Part shown: one piece after another, positions 1-11,750 of the stretch
Position numbering within the stretch: the first letter of the stretch is position 1
Layout: each line of letters begins with the position of its first letter
Assembly: GCF_003171515.1 (NCBI RefSeq)
Contig: NC_089395.1
Span: forward strand, 1,364,001-1,428,000
Direction: 5' to 3'
Source of the DNA: Pyrenophora tritici-repentis
Taxonomy: Eukaryota; Ascomycota; Dothideomycetes; Pleosporales; Pleosporaceae
Length of the DNA stretch: 64,000 nt
The notes under the pieces: generated by a model
What the model was told of the DNA's origin: nothing
Seen by the model: the letters and a program-made list of their open reading frames with translations, nothing else
The model's database searches: none
Program-made: the position numbers and the translations under genes

Positions 1-403
1 CATTCTCGACTGGATGAATCCTACCTCTTGTGAACCTCTGGAGGACGACAATACAATTGGTGATGCTGGCCCAATTCCCGCAAAATTTCCCGTCATTCTT
101 GCAGCGGATTCGCTGTACTCTCCCGATCATCCACGCATGTTGGTCGATACTATCGCTATTTGGCTCTCTGAGGATTCCAATGCCAAGGTCATTGTCGAGT
201 TTCCGTATAGAGATGCCTATCTGCCTGAGATCAAGGACTTTCGCCGCCGCATGCTCGAGATAGGTCTGGAGATAGTGGAAGAAGGCGAAGAGAAGGGATT
301 CGATGACTGGGGCATGTCCGGTGACAGCGAGGACCAAGACGATGCATCACTCGTGACCTGTTGGTGGTCGTGCTGGGCAAGGAAAATTTCGAATACTGGC
401 TGA
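1..403 (+). CDS. Class I SAM-dependent methyltransferase, C-terminal part (methyltransferase-16 type)
   Basis: The frame is open from base 2 to the stop at 401-403, giving 133 residues. The 5' part lies outside the window. The visible segment has the layout of the second half of a seven-beta-strand methyltransferase: a hydrophobic strand ending in AADSLYSPDH (the post-motif II region of the METTL21/methyltransferase-16 family), a strand with KVIVEFPYRD, then a helix and an acidic loop (EEGEEKGFDDWG), and a final WWSCWARK strand. Fungal relatives are annotated as protein-lysine methyltransferases or as Rrg1 (rapid response to glucose). Family membership is inferred from this tail only. The SAM-binding glycine motif is not in the window, so the substrate cannot be stated. 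Confidence 0.72.
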   Translation, partial: ILDWMNPTSCEPLEDDNTIGDAGPIPAKFPVILAADSLYSPDHPRMLVDTIAIWLSEDSNAKVIVEFPYRDAYLPEIKDFRRRMLEIGLEIVEEGEEKGFDDWGMSGDSEDQDDASLVTCWWSCWARKISNTG

Positions 404-851
404 AATACCAACGCTCAATTCCGTACATTACCCTCTCAAATTACCGGTTATGGTAGGCTAAGGCCACGCGGTGAAGACCCCCACGCACTGGACACGCGAC
501 ATCTGGCATGGTCAGTCGCATAGACACGGCGACCCATAGCGACCAGTGACTCGGAGCAAGACCGAGATATCCACTATGAGCTTCCAAGAACAGTCATGTA
601 AGCGCCGGATAATTTGTACGGATAATTTGAATGCATCCAGACTCCCGCCTTTGGTGGAGGGGCAGCCTCCTAACCAGGCCGGGATAGCTAGCCGCGAAGC
701 TGTAGCTTGGGATCCACCTTTTACTTCGTCATTAGCATTTCACGCGCGTGTCTTTATGTGAATCTTTGCAATTTGCTTCTTACCTTTTCACTTTCCCAAT
801 TTCTTGGAAAACAGTTTTTTTCGAAAAGGTACAATTGACACACATATCACA
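404..851. other. Intergenic: 3' flank of the methyltransferase and promoter of xdhA
   Basis: No coding frame is convincing here. A GGCTAA hexamer lies at 456-461, about 390 bp upstream of the xdhA start. It matches the core recognised by the xylanolytic regulator XlnR, but a single hexamer is weak evidence. The last 70 bp before the ATG are pyrimidine-rich, as is common in fungal promoters. Confidence 0.4.
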
Positions 852-2098
852 ATGGCGACACAAACAGCAACCCAGAAGGTACGACTTTGCCCCGCCATAA
901 CCCCACTATGTGCCTTCATCATTATACGACAATCAAAACGTGAATCAAATGTACTCGCGACTAATATACAGTAGAACCCATCCTTCATTCTTCAAGCCCC
1001 AAACAAAGTCGTCTACGAAGACCGACCCATTCCTGAACTTCCCTCGCCATACGATGTCGTTGTCCGACCACGATGGACTGGTATCTGTGGCTCAGACGTG
1101 CACTACTGGGTCGAAGGTCGCATCGGGCACTTCGTCGTAGAGAAGCCCATGGTCCTCGGCCACGAATCCGCAGGTATCGTACACAAAGTCGGCGACAAAG
1201 TCAAGAGCTTAAAAGTTGGCGACGAGGTCGCCATGGAGCCTGGTGTGCCCTGCCGCCGCTGCATACGCTGCAAGGAAGGAAAGTACAACCTCTGCGCCGA
1301 CATGGCCTTTGCAGCCACACCACCATACGACGGCACACTAGCACGGTACTACGTCCTACCCGAGGACTACTGCTACAAGCTGCCCTCAAACATGAGCATG
1401 GAGGAGGGCGCACTCATCGAACCCACTGCCGTCGCCGTACACATCACACGACAAGCTGGCATCAAGCCCGGCGACTCTGTTGTTGTATTCGGCGCCGGAC
1501 CCGTTGGTCTCCTATGCTGTGCCGTGGCGAAAGCATACGGCGCAAAGAAGATTGTAACCGTAGACATCAACGACGAGCGCCTCAAGTTCGCCCTCAAGTT
1601 CGCAGCCAACGCCAGCTTCAAGTCGGCGCGAGTTAGCGCCCAGGAAAACGCACAAAACATGATTAAAGAGTGTGATCTCGGACTGGGCGCTGATGTCATC
1701 ATCGATGCGTCGGGTGCGGAGCCTTGTATTCAAACTGCGATACATGCGCTACGTATGGGTGGAACTTATGTTCAGGTATGTTTTCCCTTTCTCAATCAAT
1801 CATCCATTCAAACCCGATCTATGACGCATTACTAACACACACAAAGGGCGGAATGGGCAAACCAGACATCAACTTCCCCATCATGGCAATGTGCACAAAA
1901 GAACTAAACGTCAAGGGCTCCTTCCGCTACGGCTCGGGCGACTACCAAACTGCTATTGATCTCGTTGCTGGCGGGCGTATTTCCGTCAAGGAACTCATCA
2001 CTGGTAAGGTCAAGTTTGAGGATGCGGAGAGCGCGTTTGCGGATGTTAAGGGAGGGAAGGGGATTAAAATTTTGATTGAGGGACCGGAGGGGCAGTAG
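852..2098 (+). CDS. xdhA: Xylitol dehydrogenase (D-xylulose reductase)
   Basis: Oxidises xylitol to D-xylulose with NAD+, the last dehydrogenase step of the fungal D-xylose and L-arabinose pathways, in the cytosol. Exons read as 852-878, 975-1775 and 1847-2098, giving 359 residues, the usual length for Xyl2/XdhA. The first exon codes only nine residues (MATQTATQK) and intron 1 ends in TAG just before NPSFILQAP. It is a medium-chain zinc alcohol dehydrogenase. Catalytic zinc ligands are C47 in TGICGSDVHYW and H72/E73 in LGHES. Four cysteines of the structural zinc site lie near 102-113 (PCRRCIRCKEGKYNLC), and the Rossmann motif GAGPVGLL is near residue 182. CAFAATPPYDGTLA-type substrate loops and the C-terminal KGSFRYGSGDY match xylitol dehydrogenase better than L-arabinitol dehydrogenase. 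The related ladA gene lies 10 kb downstream on the same strand. Confidence 0.93.
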
Positions 2099-3626
2099 AT
2101 TTAACGAAAATGGTGAGGTGATGCGGGTTTTTATGTAGGAATGGGGATGTTTGGATCGATTGGTTTCTGCGGGACTTGTTGATGTGGGAGTTTGATAGTG
2201 GTGTGCGTGAAGGGTGGTGTACTTGATCCCGTTCTTTGCAAGTTGAATGGAATAGGAGAAGATTTTGTTGTCCACCTTTTGTCGAATAGCTATCTGTTGG
2301 TTTTATCTAGTATGCTCTACTTACCTTCAACACCCTTTCCCCCCCTCTCTCTCTCTCTCTAACTAACTAAATACTTACTTATCTTCATACGTGCACGTAG
2401 TTAGATGTTCTTCTCCCTTATTATCACTATCACACTCACCCTCTCCTCCCCCCCCCCCTCTTCCGCCCTACACAACCCACAGCCTACAACCCCTCAGCCC
2501 ATCTATCACAAACCCTCTCACCGCCCTTACTACCTCACTGACATCATCACAACCGAACCCTCGTATCACGAAACACCTCACGTATCGTGACGGACCGATG
2601 ATGATACAGGCCAGGCGCTCGAGACGAGGCCGTGAAAAAACAACACCGAAAAGTCAGCAAAGCAACCAACTAGGGAGAAGGAGTAAAGCGGCGAGGGACA
2701 CGATCGGAAGGTGAAACTGTGAAACCGATTCGACGGACTGGGCAAGGCTAGGCAACGATGGATTATGATGGGCTGGGTGTGTTTGGGGGGTAGATGGGGG
2801 TGTGGTGATCGGTTTAGTAGTGATCGGATTATGATCAGATGGACGGGTGGGGGATAAAAAGAAGGAGAGCATTGGAACGGTAGAAGTGCTGGGCTAAGAG
2901 GAGCAGAGTAAATTAGACCAGAGCAAGTCCACGAGATACAGCAAAATGTTCGAGAACATCAATTATCATCCTTTTTAACAATTGTTTTACAGATCTAATC
3001 ATGGATTTTCATCGTCGTCGTTCGTCGTTCGTTGTCGTAATCTTACAGAATGTTCACCCACCCATGCTATTCCTTCACTTGTGTGCAATCCAACACCAGA
3101 GCCCTCAGTCGCTCAGTCGTCCCGTCCCATCCCGTCCCATCCCTCAACAAAATTGCACATTCAGCACGAGGCAGAGCAGTGATCAAGTCTCACAAATGCC
3201 CGTTTTGTTTAAAGAATTTTCTTGTTTTTGTGTTTCTGGTCTTTGATGAAAGCTATATCGTCAAGTTTTTTGAGGACTCTTCGATTAAAAGTAGGATAGA
3301 TAGGATATAGTGGTTATGTTAAACTGGTAACTGTGCACACGCTAAAACTCGTGATGATGATGATAATGATGCTGCTGAAACGCCTTGCCGCCCGGGAGGC
3401 GGCTAAAATACATCCCCGTTATATCGCTAATATCAGAGAGATGGGGGGTCCTGCCAGAGAGGGAGAGAGAGAGGGATGCGACATCTACGTGGACGGCGCA
3501 TGGTGAAAGTTTCGGAGGCTAGGCTGGGGCTGGGTATAGTTGCGGTGGGTGGTGTGATGGTGGTGGGTGTGTTGAGAAGCGAAGGTGAGGGGTTATTTTG
3601 GCGCTGACGGGCAACCAGTCGACTAA
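2099..3626. other. Intergenic region with low-complexity tracts
   Basis: This is the space between xdhA and the convergent DUF7727-like gene. It contains a short (CT)n run near 2345-2361, a C-rich stretch near 2440-2470, CCCATC/CCATCC-rich sequence around 3120-3150 and a (GAT)n-like run near 3353-3371. All open frames here are short and of biased composition. I see no gene. Confidence 0.5.
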
Positions 3627-4185
3627 CTACGCGGAACCCTTGCGGGCCGAAGCGCCGCGCTTTGGTAGTGTCCAAGGTTCGGGGCAGACCACCTGAGCGA
3701 CATTGTTAGCATCTGGTGATGTTGTGAGAGAGGAATAGAGCAAGAACGTACCTCGCCTTCGCTGTAGGCCCAGAAGTAGGCCACCATGCCGACAATGTAG
3801 TAGAGACCCGAGTTTGTGCCTTGATAGATGAGAAGCGCACATAGCGCACTCAGTGGGTAGATGATCAGTCGAGCCTCGATGGATCGGTGCAGTCCGCTGC
3901 CGGCGAGCAGCGGCAACGGCCATTCCCACGCAAGCCCGATGAAGCCGAGAATCATGTTGACGACTTGCAGAATCGGGAGCGGCTTGACGGCGCCATCGAG
4001 GTTCTTGGTGGCAAAGTCCCAGAAGATCTTGGGCCAGAAGAAGCATTCAAGTGCAGCTCCTATTTGATCTGATCATGCAAGTTAGTGTCTGGTTCGTATC
4101 GTGAGGTACATGGTGGATCAAACTTACACGCAGCAGCCGTGAGGATGACGAGGCGTGCCCAGTGGTTCTTGATTAACTTGCCCAT
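3627..4185 (-). CDS. Small multi-span fungal membrane protein, DUF7727-like
   Basis: Read on the minus strand as exons 4185-4128, 4068-3752 and 3692-3627, giving 146 residues. The joins are supported by GTAAGT and GTACGT donors, CAG acceptors and an uninterrupted product. It begins MGKLIKNHWARLVILTAAA, followed by YQIGAALECFFWPKIFWDF, three further hydrophobic segments (ILQVVNMILGFIGLAWEWPL, ARLIIYPLSALCALLIY, GLYYIVGMVAYFWAYSEGE) and the short basic tail VVCPEPWTLPKRGASARKGSA. That makes about four membrane spans and no soluble domain. I recognise the arrangement as a conserved Pezizomycotina family of unknown function (DUF7727 in current domain naming, from memory). No enzyme motif is visible and the biochemical role is unknown. 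It converges towards xdhA across a 1.5 kb gap. Confidence 0.82.
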
Positions 4186-7100
4186 TGTTGTGTGTGATCC
4201 GAGAGTCTTGATTAAAAAGAAAGGATACGAGCAAACACCGAGCCCGCGGTCGTATAAGAAAGTTGTAGAGTCAAGGAATTGAAGTTGACGAAAAAAAGAA
4301 TGTAAAGGGAAATGTCTCTTCTCGACTACCAGTAGCCTAACGACAGATGAGCATCGACGACGGTTGGGTGTGGCGGGTCGGGTTTTGTTATAGACAATGC
4401 CTTGCTCGCAGCGGCGGGTCCTAGGGCTTAACGGAAACGGCAAAGACTGCTTGGGTGGCAGGCACTGATCGCAAGAGTGGATATGATATTGCACAGGCGT
4501 TATGGATGGCTGAGGCGTAGCCGAGTCTCAGGCTTGTTAGGTGTTCAGGCAGCTTGGTGTTGCCGTTGGGCTTCGCGACGTGAGGTGTATCAGTCTCTCT
4601 GGAGCGACAGCGGGAAGGTCCCCCCAAATGTACAAGAGGTTTATGCACGCAGGGCCTTGCCGTCCACACCCCGGTTGCAAATAGCTCGGCCTTGTGTACT
4701 GGGGGTGTGGTGCATACCAAGCCGCTTGACCCGCCCTGGGCTTGCGATTTGTGTGGTAAGACGGGTCGATTGGCTACCTGCATGCGATGGTAGCCACGCC
4801 AAAAACGGTGCGCCCCTCCAGCCCACCCTATCGGCGTCGATCGTCTGCCGCTTGGCACAGGTCGTGTCGCGTAGTAGTCATAGTTGAAGAGCTACGAGAG
4901 TGAATTCCAGCGCTCACGTGGTTGCGATGCAAATCTTGAGGAGCCTGGGCGTCGTTATTGGGAGTACCCGTTGGTCCGGCAAAAGTACCGGTCGGGCCTA
5001 GCTAAGACGCCATATCTTGTGTGTTTACTTATGGATAAGCCGTACATGTAAACGATCGCGGTCGTTCCTACACTACAAGCCGGTTCCCACGCTATCGCCT
5101 ATCTACTTGGCTATTGTCCGTCGCTCATTTTACAAAAAGTAGCTGACGTAGATTCGAAACCGCTGTACAGGGCGAACAATGGGGCCCTCGGATCGAATGG
5201 GTAATTCTCCGCAGCCATGGCTCGGCAGTGTGAGCAAGCTTGCGGATGCCTCAGTCCCGGTTTTGCTCTGTGCCTCAGGATATCATACCGTAGACCGGGC
5301 GCATGAGGCTCAGCGATATGCATGGAAGATGATATCGAAGCTTGCTCCTAGCCTCCTCAGGCATGCTCATCAAACAACATCATACGACGGCGTTTACCTC
5401 AGGTTCTGCCTCGTGGCTGTCAATGCCGTCTAACAAGCATGACAGCTTTTGACACGAAACAAAGTGGTACGACACTCGTTCAGTATCAGTTCGCGGCCGA
5501 GGTCAAGCTTTTGGCAAGCCTATCGTCAGCTGGTTGCGTAGGCACGAGAGCGCGGGGGATGCTAAGGGATCTAAGGGATCTAAGGGATCTGTCGAGGGGG
5601 TGTTGAACAATGGCCTGATGATGTTTTCTGATCTGCTGAACTAATGTAGACTCGACGACAACCATGGCCAGCCACCCGTTCGTATGACTACATGTGTTTG
5701 TTGCTCAGTTTGGACATGGACAACCATGATAGTTGACTATATTGTTTGCTGGACTTGTCCATCAATATGGTAATACCAAGGTAGCCTTATGGATTGGCGG
5801 CTCACTACCGTCGGCGCACGAGGCCAGCCCTACAGGACACCAAGAACTAGGCCAAGCCCTAGTCAATACACTTCTTCTCGGCCTCGTATACCACACGCTG
5901 CACACCGCCTGTGATGTCACGGCCCTAAGAGCAGACTACTTTGGAGAGTCGACCATCCACGAGGCTGGCACTGGACATGTCCTGCCGTCACGAGCCGGTT
6001 CGATTTTAACGAGCCTAAAATAGAGACGAGATCTTGTAAATCTGCAGCCAGACACTGTGCAGCGACGGGCTCAACCTTTGTGGGGGTACCTGAGCGCTTG
6101 CAGCGGGGCGTTGATTGGCCATGCCATCAACGCCAATGGTCCGTCCGGTTAGCTCTTTGGACTCGGTACTACCAACCACGACGGAGAAGTGCGCTCTCAA
6201 ATCGCACTCGGCGCCTCTAACGCAAAATGCCAGGAACGCCATGGCAGCCAAAGTGTCTGGATTGTCTTCCAAGTCTTGTACAGTAATAATAACGAGCGGT
6301 ACCTGTTCGGGACCCGTAGTTCAGGAGCAGACCCGCCACCGCGAAGACCAGCTCCCCCGCCGATTGTCTGCCATCAACTTCAGCCATTGCATACTAACAG
6401 TCTGCCTGTAACGACGTTTACCCAACTTGGCGAACCACTGTAGCAGTGATTCATTAAGAGATAGTTAGCCAGCTCGCATCTGTTTCCTCACCACGGCCAG
6501 CCCCAACGTGCTGCGTTTCAGCACGTCGTCGCGTATCAAGTAGTATCCCCATCAGGAACTTGGACAGCACATCGGTCAAACCCGCCCCTTGGACGAGAAT
6601 ACCCCCCAAACGGTACCGCGACGGCCTAGCAGAGCCAGATCTGAACGACGTTGACAGACGCATCATCGATACGTCCCATCTAGGAGTCGCATCATCACTC
6701 GCATCTTCGCCTCATCCCCGCCACACCAAAACTCAGCCACGTCAACACGACGACGTACCGAAACGGCAGGCGCGTCGCCCAACACCAGCATACACTGCTC
6801 TCGACGCATTAGCCAGCGAAAATTAGGGCAACTTCGACGCTCCGAACATCTCCCCTAGTCCAGCGAGAAAACATGGTTCTGTGCCTGGCGCTTCAGGTCT
6901 GAGACGCTCTTCACACACTAGCCGCTCGCGCATAGGCGCAAACCCCTCCACCACCCTCAGTACTGCAAATTCACTCCCAAGGCCCATTGAGGTTTGGCGC
7001 ACTCAGTCATCCATCTTAACGCATCTGGTATACGCTGCATTCCGGGGCATCGGTTTGAGCCACATCCGTACCGAACGGGCCCTGTCGGTTTCAGCAACGT

Positions 7101-7468
7101 GTGCCGCCTTACCCACAGGGCGCGGCTCTCACAACTGCCACCTGATCTGCGTCGTTAGGCTCGGCTTGTTCCAAGGCTTGATATTCTAATAACCTTGGTG
7201 CCCTGCCAAACTTGTGCCGTCCTCTACCTCCGCTCACTCACCTCCATTACATCAGTCCGCCACTCCCGGGACACCGACATTCTTTTTCTTCACTTCGTAT
7301 CTGGCTGGCCGGGTCGAGCTTCGACTGGATCGTTTCTTTCCGCGTTGGGGTTCGCTTTAAACTCATTAATCTTTTTCCTAATAACCGTTGAACGGCAATC
7401 GGACTACATCGACCATCAACCATCGACCATCGTAACCATCTAGCTTTCCAAAGCATCACATATCAAAC
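4186..7468. other. Long gene-free stretch upstream of noxA
   Basis: No frame in this 3.3 kb looks like a protein with conserved features; the open frames are under 150 codons and of mixed composition. It contains a triple 9-bp direct repeat (ctaagggat) at 5562-5588. The last 250 bp before noxA are rich in cat/acc triplets (ATCGACCATCAACCATCGACC around 7407-7427), probably the 5' UTR. It could be an extended promoter or the site of a decayed gene. I cannot tell which. Confidence 0.45.
5562..5588 (+). repeat. Short tandem repeat, 9-bp unit x3
   Basis: Three perfect adjacent copies of ctaagggat, with nothing coding around them. Confidence 0.75.
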
Positions 7469-9268
7469 ATGGGTGGAAGCTCAGGTGTATCGTTCTCGCG
7501 CCTGTTTACGCCTTCGAAATTCTTTTTTCACTTCTTCTTTTGGGGATTTCATTGGTTCCTATTCGGGTTCGGATGGTACGTCTTTCGTCTTTACATGTCC
7601 AACATGCTCCTAACATACTCGCAGGTACAAACAGGCTGCCGATGCGCGTCTAGCACCGCTCAACGCCCTACAGTTTTCAGTATGGGTGTCACGAGGTGCA
7701 GGTTTAGTCTTATCCGTGGACACCATGGTCATTGTTATGCCCATGTGCAGGAATATCCTGCGATGGCTACGACCCAAGTTTCGCGCTCTACCACTTGACG
7801 AGTCCATGTGGTTCCACCGACAAGTCGCCTACGCCATGCTTTTCTTTACCATTCTCCACGTCGCCGCGCATTACGTCAAGTAAGTCAAAATTAGTATCTA
7901 GACCAAGTCTCGACTAACCCATCCAGCTTCTTCAACGTCGAACGTACACAGGTCCGACCTCAAATCGCTCTCGAAATCCACTACACCGAAGCTGGTGGTA
8001 TCACAGGACACATCATGTTGCTATGCATGCTTTTGATCTACACCACGGCCCATCACAGGATCCGACAACAATCGTTTGAGACGTTTTGGTACACGCATCA
8101 TCTGTTTATCCCGTTCCTGCTCGGCATGTACACGCACGCAACCAGCTGCTTCGTCCGTGACACTGCGAAACCGTTCTCACCCTTTGACGACGCCAACTTC
8201 TGGACGCATTGCATTGGTTACGAGGGATGGCGATGGGAGCTTGTAGGTGGCGGCTTATACCTCTTTGACCGTCTCTACCGTGAGATTCGTTGCAGGCGCG
8301 AGACCAAGATTGTCAAGGTCGTTCGTCACCCATACGGTAAGCCAAGTTCAGGATCCCTGGTCGAATATCCCTGCTAACAACGAATAGATGCTGTTGAGAT
8401 TCAATTCACCAAGCCCAGCATGAAGTACAAGCCTGGACAATGGCTTTTCCTCAACTGCCCGGATGTCAGCTACTACCAGTGGCATCCATTTACCATTACC
8501 TCGTGCCCCAACGACCCGTACATTTCGGTTCACGTCCGTCAAGTCGGTGACTTTACCCGCGCGCTTGCTGATGCTCTCGGTGCTGGTCAATCGCAATCGA
8601 AGCTTTACGACGAGCTCGACCCCATGGGTATGTACGAGATTGCGCTTCAGTATGGTCAAAAGATGCCTGCTCTCCGCATTGACGGTCCCTACGGAGCCCC
8701 CGCAGAGGACGTCTTTGAGAACGAAGTCGCAGTCCTCATCGGTACCGGTATCGGTGTCACACCCTGGGCCTCTATCCTCAAGTCCATCTACCACCTCCGC
8801 CTCAGCCCCAACCCACCCAAGCGTCTCCGCCGTGTCGAATTCATCTGGGTCTGCAAAGACACTTCATCATTCGAATGGTTCCAGACGCTGCTCTCTTCGC
8901 TCGAAGCCCAGTCTGTAGGCGTCTCAGACGGCGACCAATTCTTGCGCATCCACACATATCTCACCCAGAAAATGGACGTCAACACGGCGCAGAACATTGT
9001 CCTCAACTCCGTCGGCACAGACAAGGACCCTCTAACCGAACTCAAATCGCGCACAAACTTTGGTCGTCCAGACTTCCAGCGCTTATTCTGCGGCATGCGC
9101 GACGGTATCCTCGACCGCACCTACATGAACGGTCTTGAGAGCACGCTCAGGACAGAAGTCGGAGTCTACTTCTGCGGCCCCAACGTAGCGGCCCGAGACA
9201 TCAAGAAGGCGTGTAAGCAAGCCGCTTGCCAGGAAGTCAACTTCAAGTTCTGGAAGGAGCATTTCTAG
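7469..9268 (+). CDS. noxA: NADPH oxidase NoxA (Nox1) catalytic subunit
   Basis: Transfers electrons from NADPH through FAD and two haems across the membrane to oxygen, producing superoxide. In fungi it acts with NoxR, Cdc24 and Rac and is needed for hyphal fusion and sexual or infection structures. Exons are 7469-7575, 7625-7879, 7927-8336 and 8388-9268, giving 550 residues, the normal fungal Nox length. The N-terminal half is the ferric-reductase-like six-helix domain. Candidate haem ligands are H100 and H114 (WFHRQVAYAMLFFTILH) and H178 and H191 (FWYTHHLFIPFLLGMYTH). The FAD site is HPFTITS, the NADPH sites are GTGIGVTPWASIL and FCGPNVAAR, and the protein ends in KEHF as Nox enzymes do. CIGYEGWRWEL and DPMGMYEIALQ fit the NoxA branch rather than NoxB. 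There are no EF hands, so it is not NoxC. The three introns are only 47-51 bp. Confidence 0.94.
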
Positions 9269-11750
9269 ATGGTCGGTTCGGTTGTCACATATTTTCATGG
9301 GTTCAAGGCGTAACAATTTCTGCAAAAACAAATGGGTTGTATTATTGTTACAATTTTAGCCTCACAGACTCATCGCACATTTTTCTGGGTTTTTTTTACT
9401 TGCTGAGGGAGTAGTGTCGACCTACGGGTGCACTCGAATGAAACGTTTTTTTATTACAAAGTATGATCGTGGGGGGGATGAATATGTAGAAGAGGGAAGA
9501 AAGAAAGAAGCTTTTTGATACCATGAACATGTCCGACTTTCATCTCTCGTCGTTGTTAACATATTCGTATCGTGAAGTCAGATTTCTCAGCGCTGGGTTC
9601 CTCAGCTTCACTTTACCAGCTCAATAACATCTTCTCATTAATTACCCACACACACACGCCTTTCTTCCAAATCTACACACACACCTCAGGCACCTCGCAT
9701 CTCGCCCAATCTCGCACCTCACACCACCAGCACGCCATCTTGCCTCCCTCCCCCACGACTCACGTAATCACATACAAGCACACACATACCTCAAGGATGC
9801 ACAATCCACGATGCCCATCCTTCCATCTGTCTCACGCCACCGTCTCGATCGCATCAACGGGTACCTGAGCCCCGCATGCCTTTACATCCAGGTCCCTTGC
9901 TTTACTTTCAGGCCCTTGTGCAGTAAGTACTTACAGTACAGACCCTTGGGTTGCAGGCACCTTGCCGGTTGAGACGAGCAAGCCAGGCGGTTACGAGAGA
10001 GGACGACTATGTCTGGTGTGTCTCGGCAAGGTGCGGTTCCGTGCCAGGGGGTGCGCATGATGAAACGTGGGTGTGTGGGATGTGGGCTGGGCGGTGGGGG
10101 TGGGGGGTAGTAAGTAGGAGTGGGAGTGAGTTAGGGCATGGATTGATGGGAGGAGGTATTGAAGGGGTGGGGAGGGATGGGGGGTCAGGTGATGGAGTGG
10201 ATGTAAGTATTGATGGGAATGTTATAGTGGGAGAGAAAGGGGTGGAATGTGGTGTGCGTAAAACGTAAAGTATGTGATGTAATACTTTGCTAAAGAAAAA
10301 GACTGTGATTGGAGTTGGAGGTGCATCATGTGTGCGTTATCGCAACGAACGAAAGCAATCGACCGACGCCCAAGGCCACCCACCCATCCACCCATCATAC
10401 ACTTACTTTGAAGCCATAAAGTTACTTCTTCTGTACGCGCGCGTTGAAAGACCAACAACACGTGTGGTATATCCGGTTTACCTACTAACTATACCATATA
10501 TTCATATCTTCAGCCATTTCATTCAAAACAAACACAGTAAAAGTGACATAGCAATAAAGCATTTCAGCCATGCAAATTTAGATATCGTGCATCGAGTGGT
10601 TGTCGTGCAGGATATAGATTTGCGGCACGGTTTGGTAGCGCTGGGTGGGTATGATGGACATGCGGCGCGGGCGGTTTGGTAGGCTGACGGGGGGGTTGGG
10701 ATTCTAGAAGGTTTTTTGCCGCTCACTGGGGATGGTGATGAGGACGGAGGATTTGGTAGTTGGGAGTGGGTATAGGGTTCTTTGGTGTTGCGTATGGTTG
10801 AGTTGGTGGATGTATGATGGGGTTTGGCCGGAGTAGATCGGAGTTTCCGGATTTGGGTATCGCGTTGCGCTTCGGAGGAGTGTGGCAGACATAACACCAC
10901 TGTGTTGTACTTTGTCTTTGTCGTATCTAGGTAAAGCTAAGTCGATGAGCAGTGCTCTAGATTACGTCTCTTCAACAGGAATACGGAGACTTCCTTCCCC
11001 TCTTATCACAAAAAACGCGTGTAAGACCCATCTCGGCGCTCTCGCCGACCACAACGCACAGCACCAAGACTAAATAACCGCGGCTCCGCTCCGACAAACA
11101 ACACATCATCCAGCAGCCACCCCACTCAACACCAACCCGGAAACATCGTGAAAAGCTTTTTCCCCGTGATCTTTCGGAGACATCAGCAACAGGATACACT
11201 ACCAGAAGCAGACTAGCTCCTTCTCCATAGCTCCGGGCACCAGCTCCAGACCCCCCCGACTTCTAGACTCTGCAGCGCGACAGGTAGAATTGCGGACTTG
11301 CATGCGCTCCCATTCGTGGAAAGTATGGCCTGCGGTTGGTTGTGGGGTCTGGGACGACGGACGGGGGAGCTGTGTTAAAAGGGGGATTAATCACAGAAAT
11401 GTCATGCCCCGCACCGAGGGTAAAGTCTGGGACCGCGCGCGCTGCCCTCTCGTATGTTGGAGGCAGACGGAATGGGGTAAACACAATTGCGGGCAGCTGA
11501 TCTGTTGGCATGCCCTTTTTGGTTACGTTTCCTGTTTGATCTACGGGCTAGGTTGTTGTGTGGGTTTTCTTTGGCGGCCGCTGCCCGGGTGATTGTGAGC
11601 TGTTGTTATCTTCTTCTTAGGACCGTGTCTTGTTTCTTCTCTCTTTCTCTTTCCTCTTCCTCTTCTATACTGTACCTACATCCTAGCTGGGTATTTGTAG
11701 TTTGAAATATACACGAGGAATAAACATCACTGGTACTTATCTTTGCGAAA
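9269..11750. other. Intergenic region between noxA and ladA
   Basis: This 2.5 kb stretch contains short (CA)n runs near 9648-9690, a very G-rich plus strand from about 10060 to 10260, and a T/C-rich tract just upstream of ladA (about 11610-11665). A GGCTAG hexamer at 11546-11551 is about 200 bp upstream of the ladA start. The open frames on both strands are compositionally biased and I do not support any as a gene. Confidence 0.5.

Noticed and set aside
1904..2275. Antisense frame at the 3' end of xdhA
   Set aside because: A shadow of the well-supported xdhA exon 3.
10523..10900. Minus-strand Ser/Pro/Thr-rich frame between noxA and ladA
   Set aside because: The low-complexity composition follows the G/T-rich plus strand. 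No conserved motif, no splice evidence.
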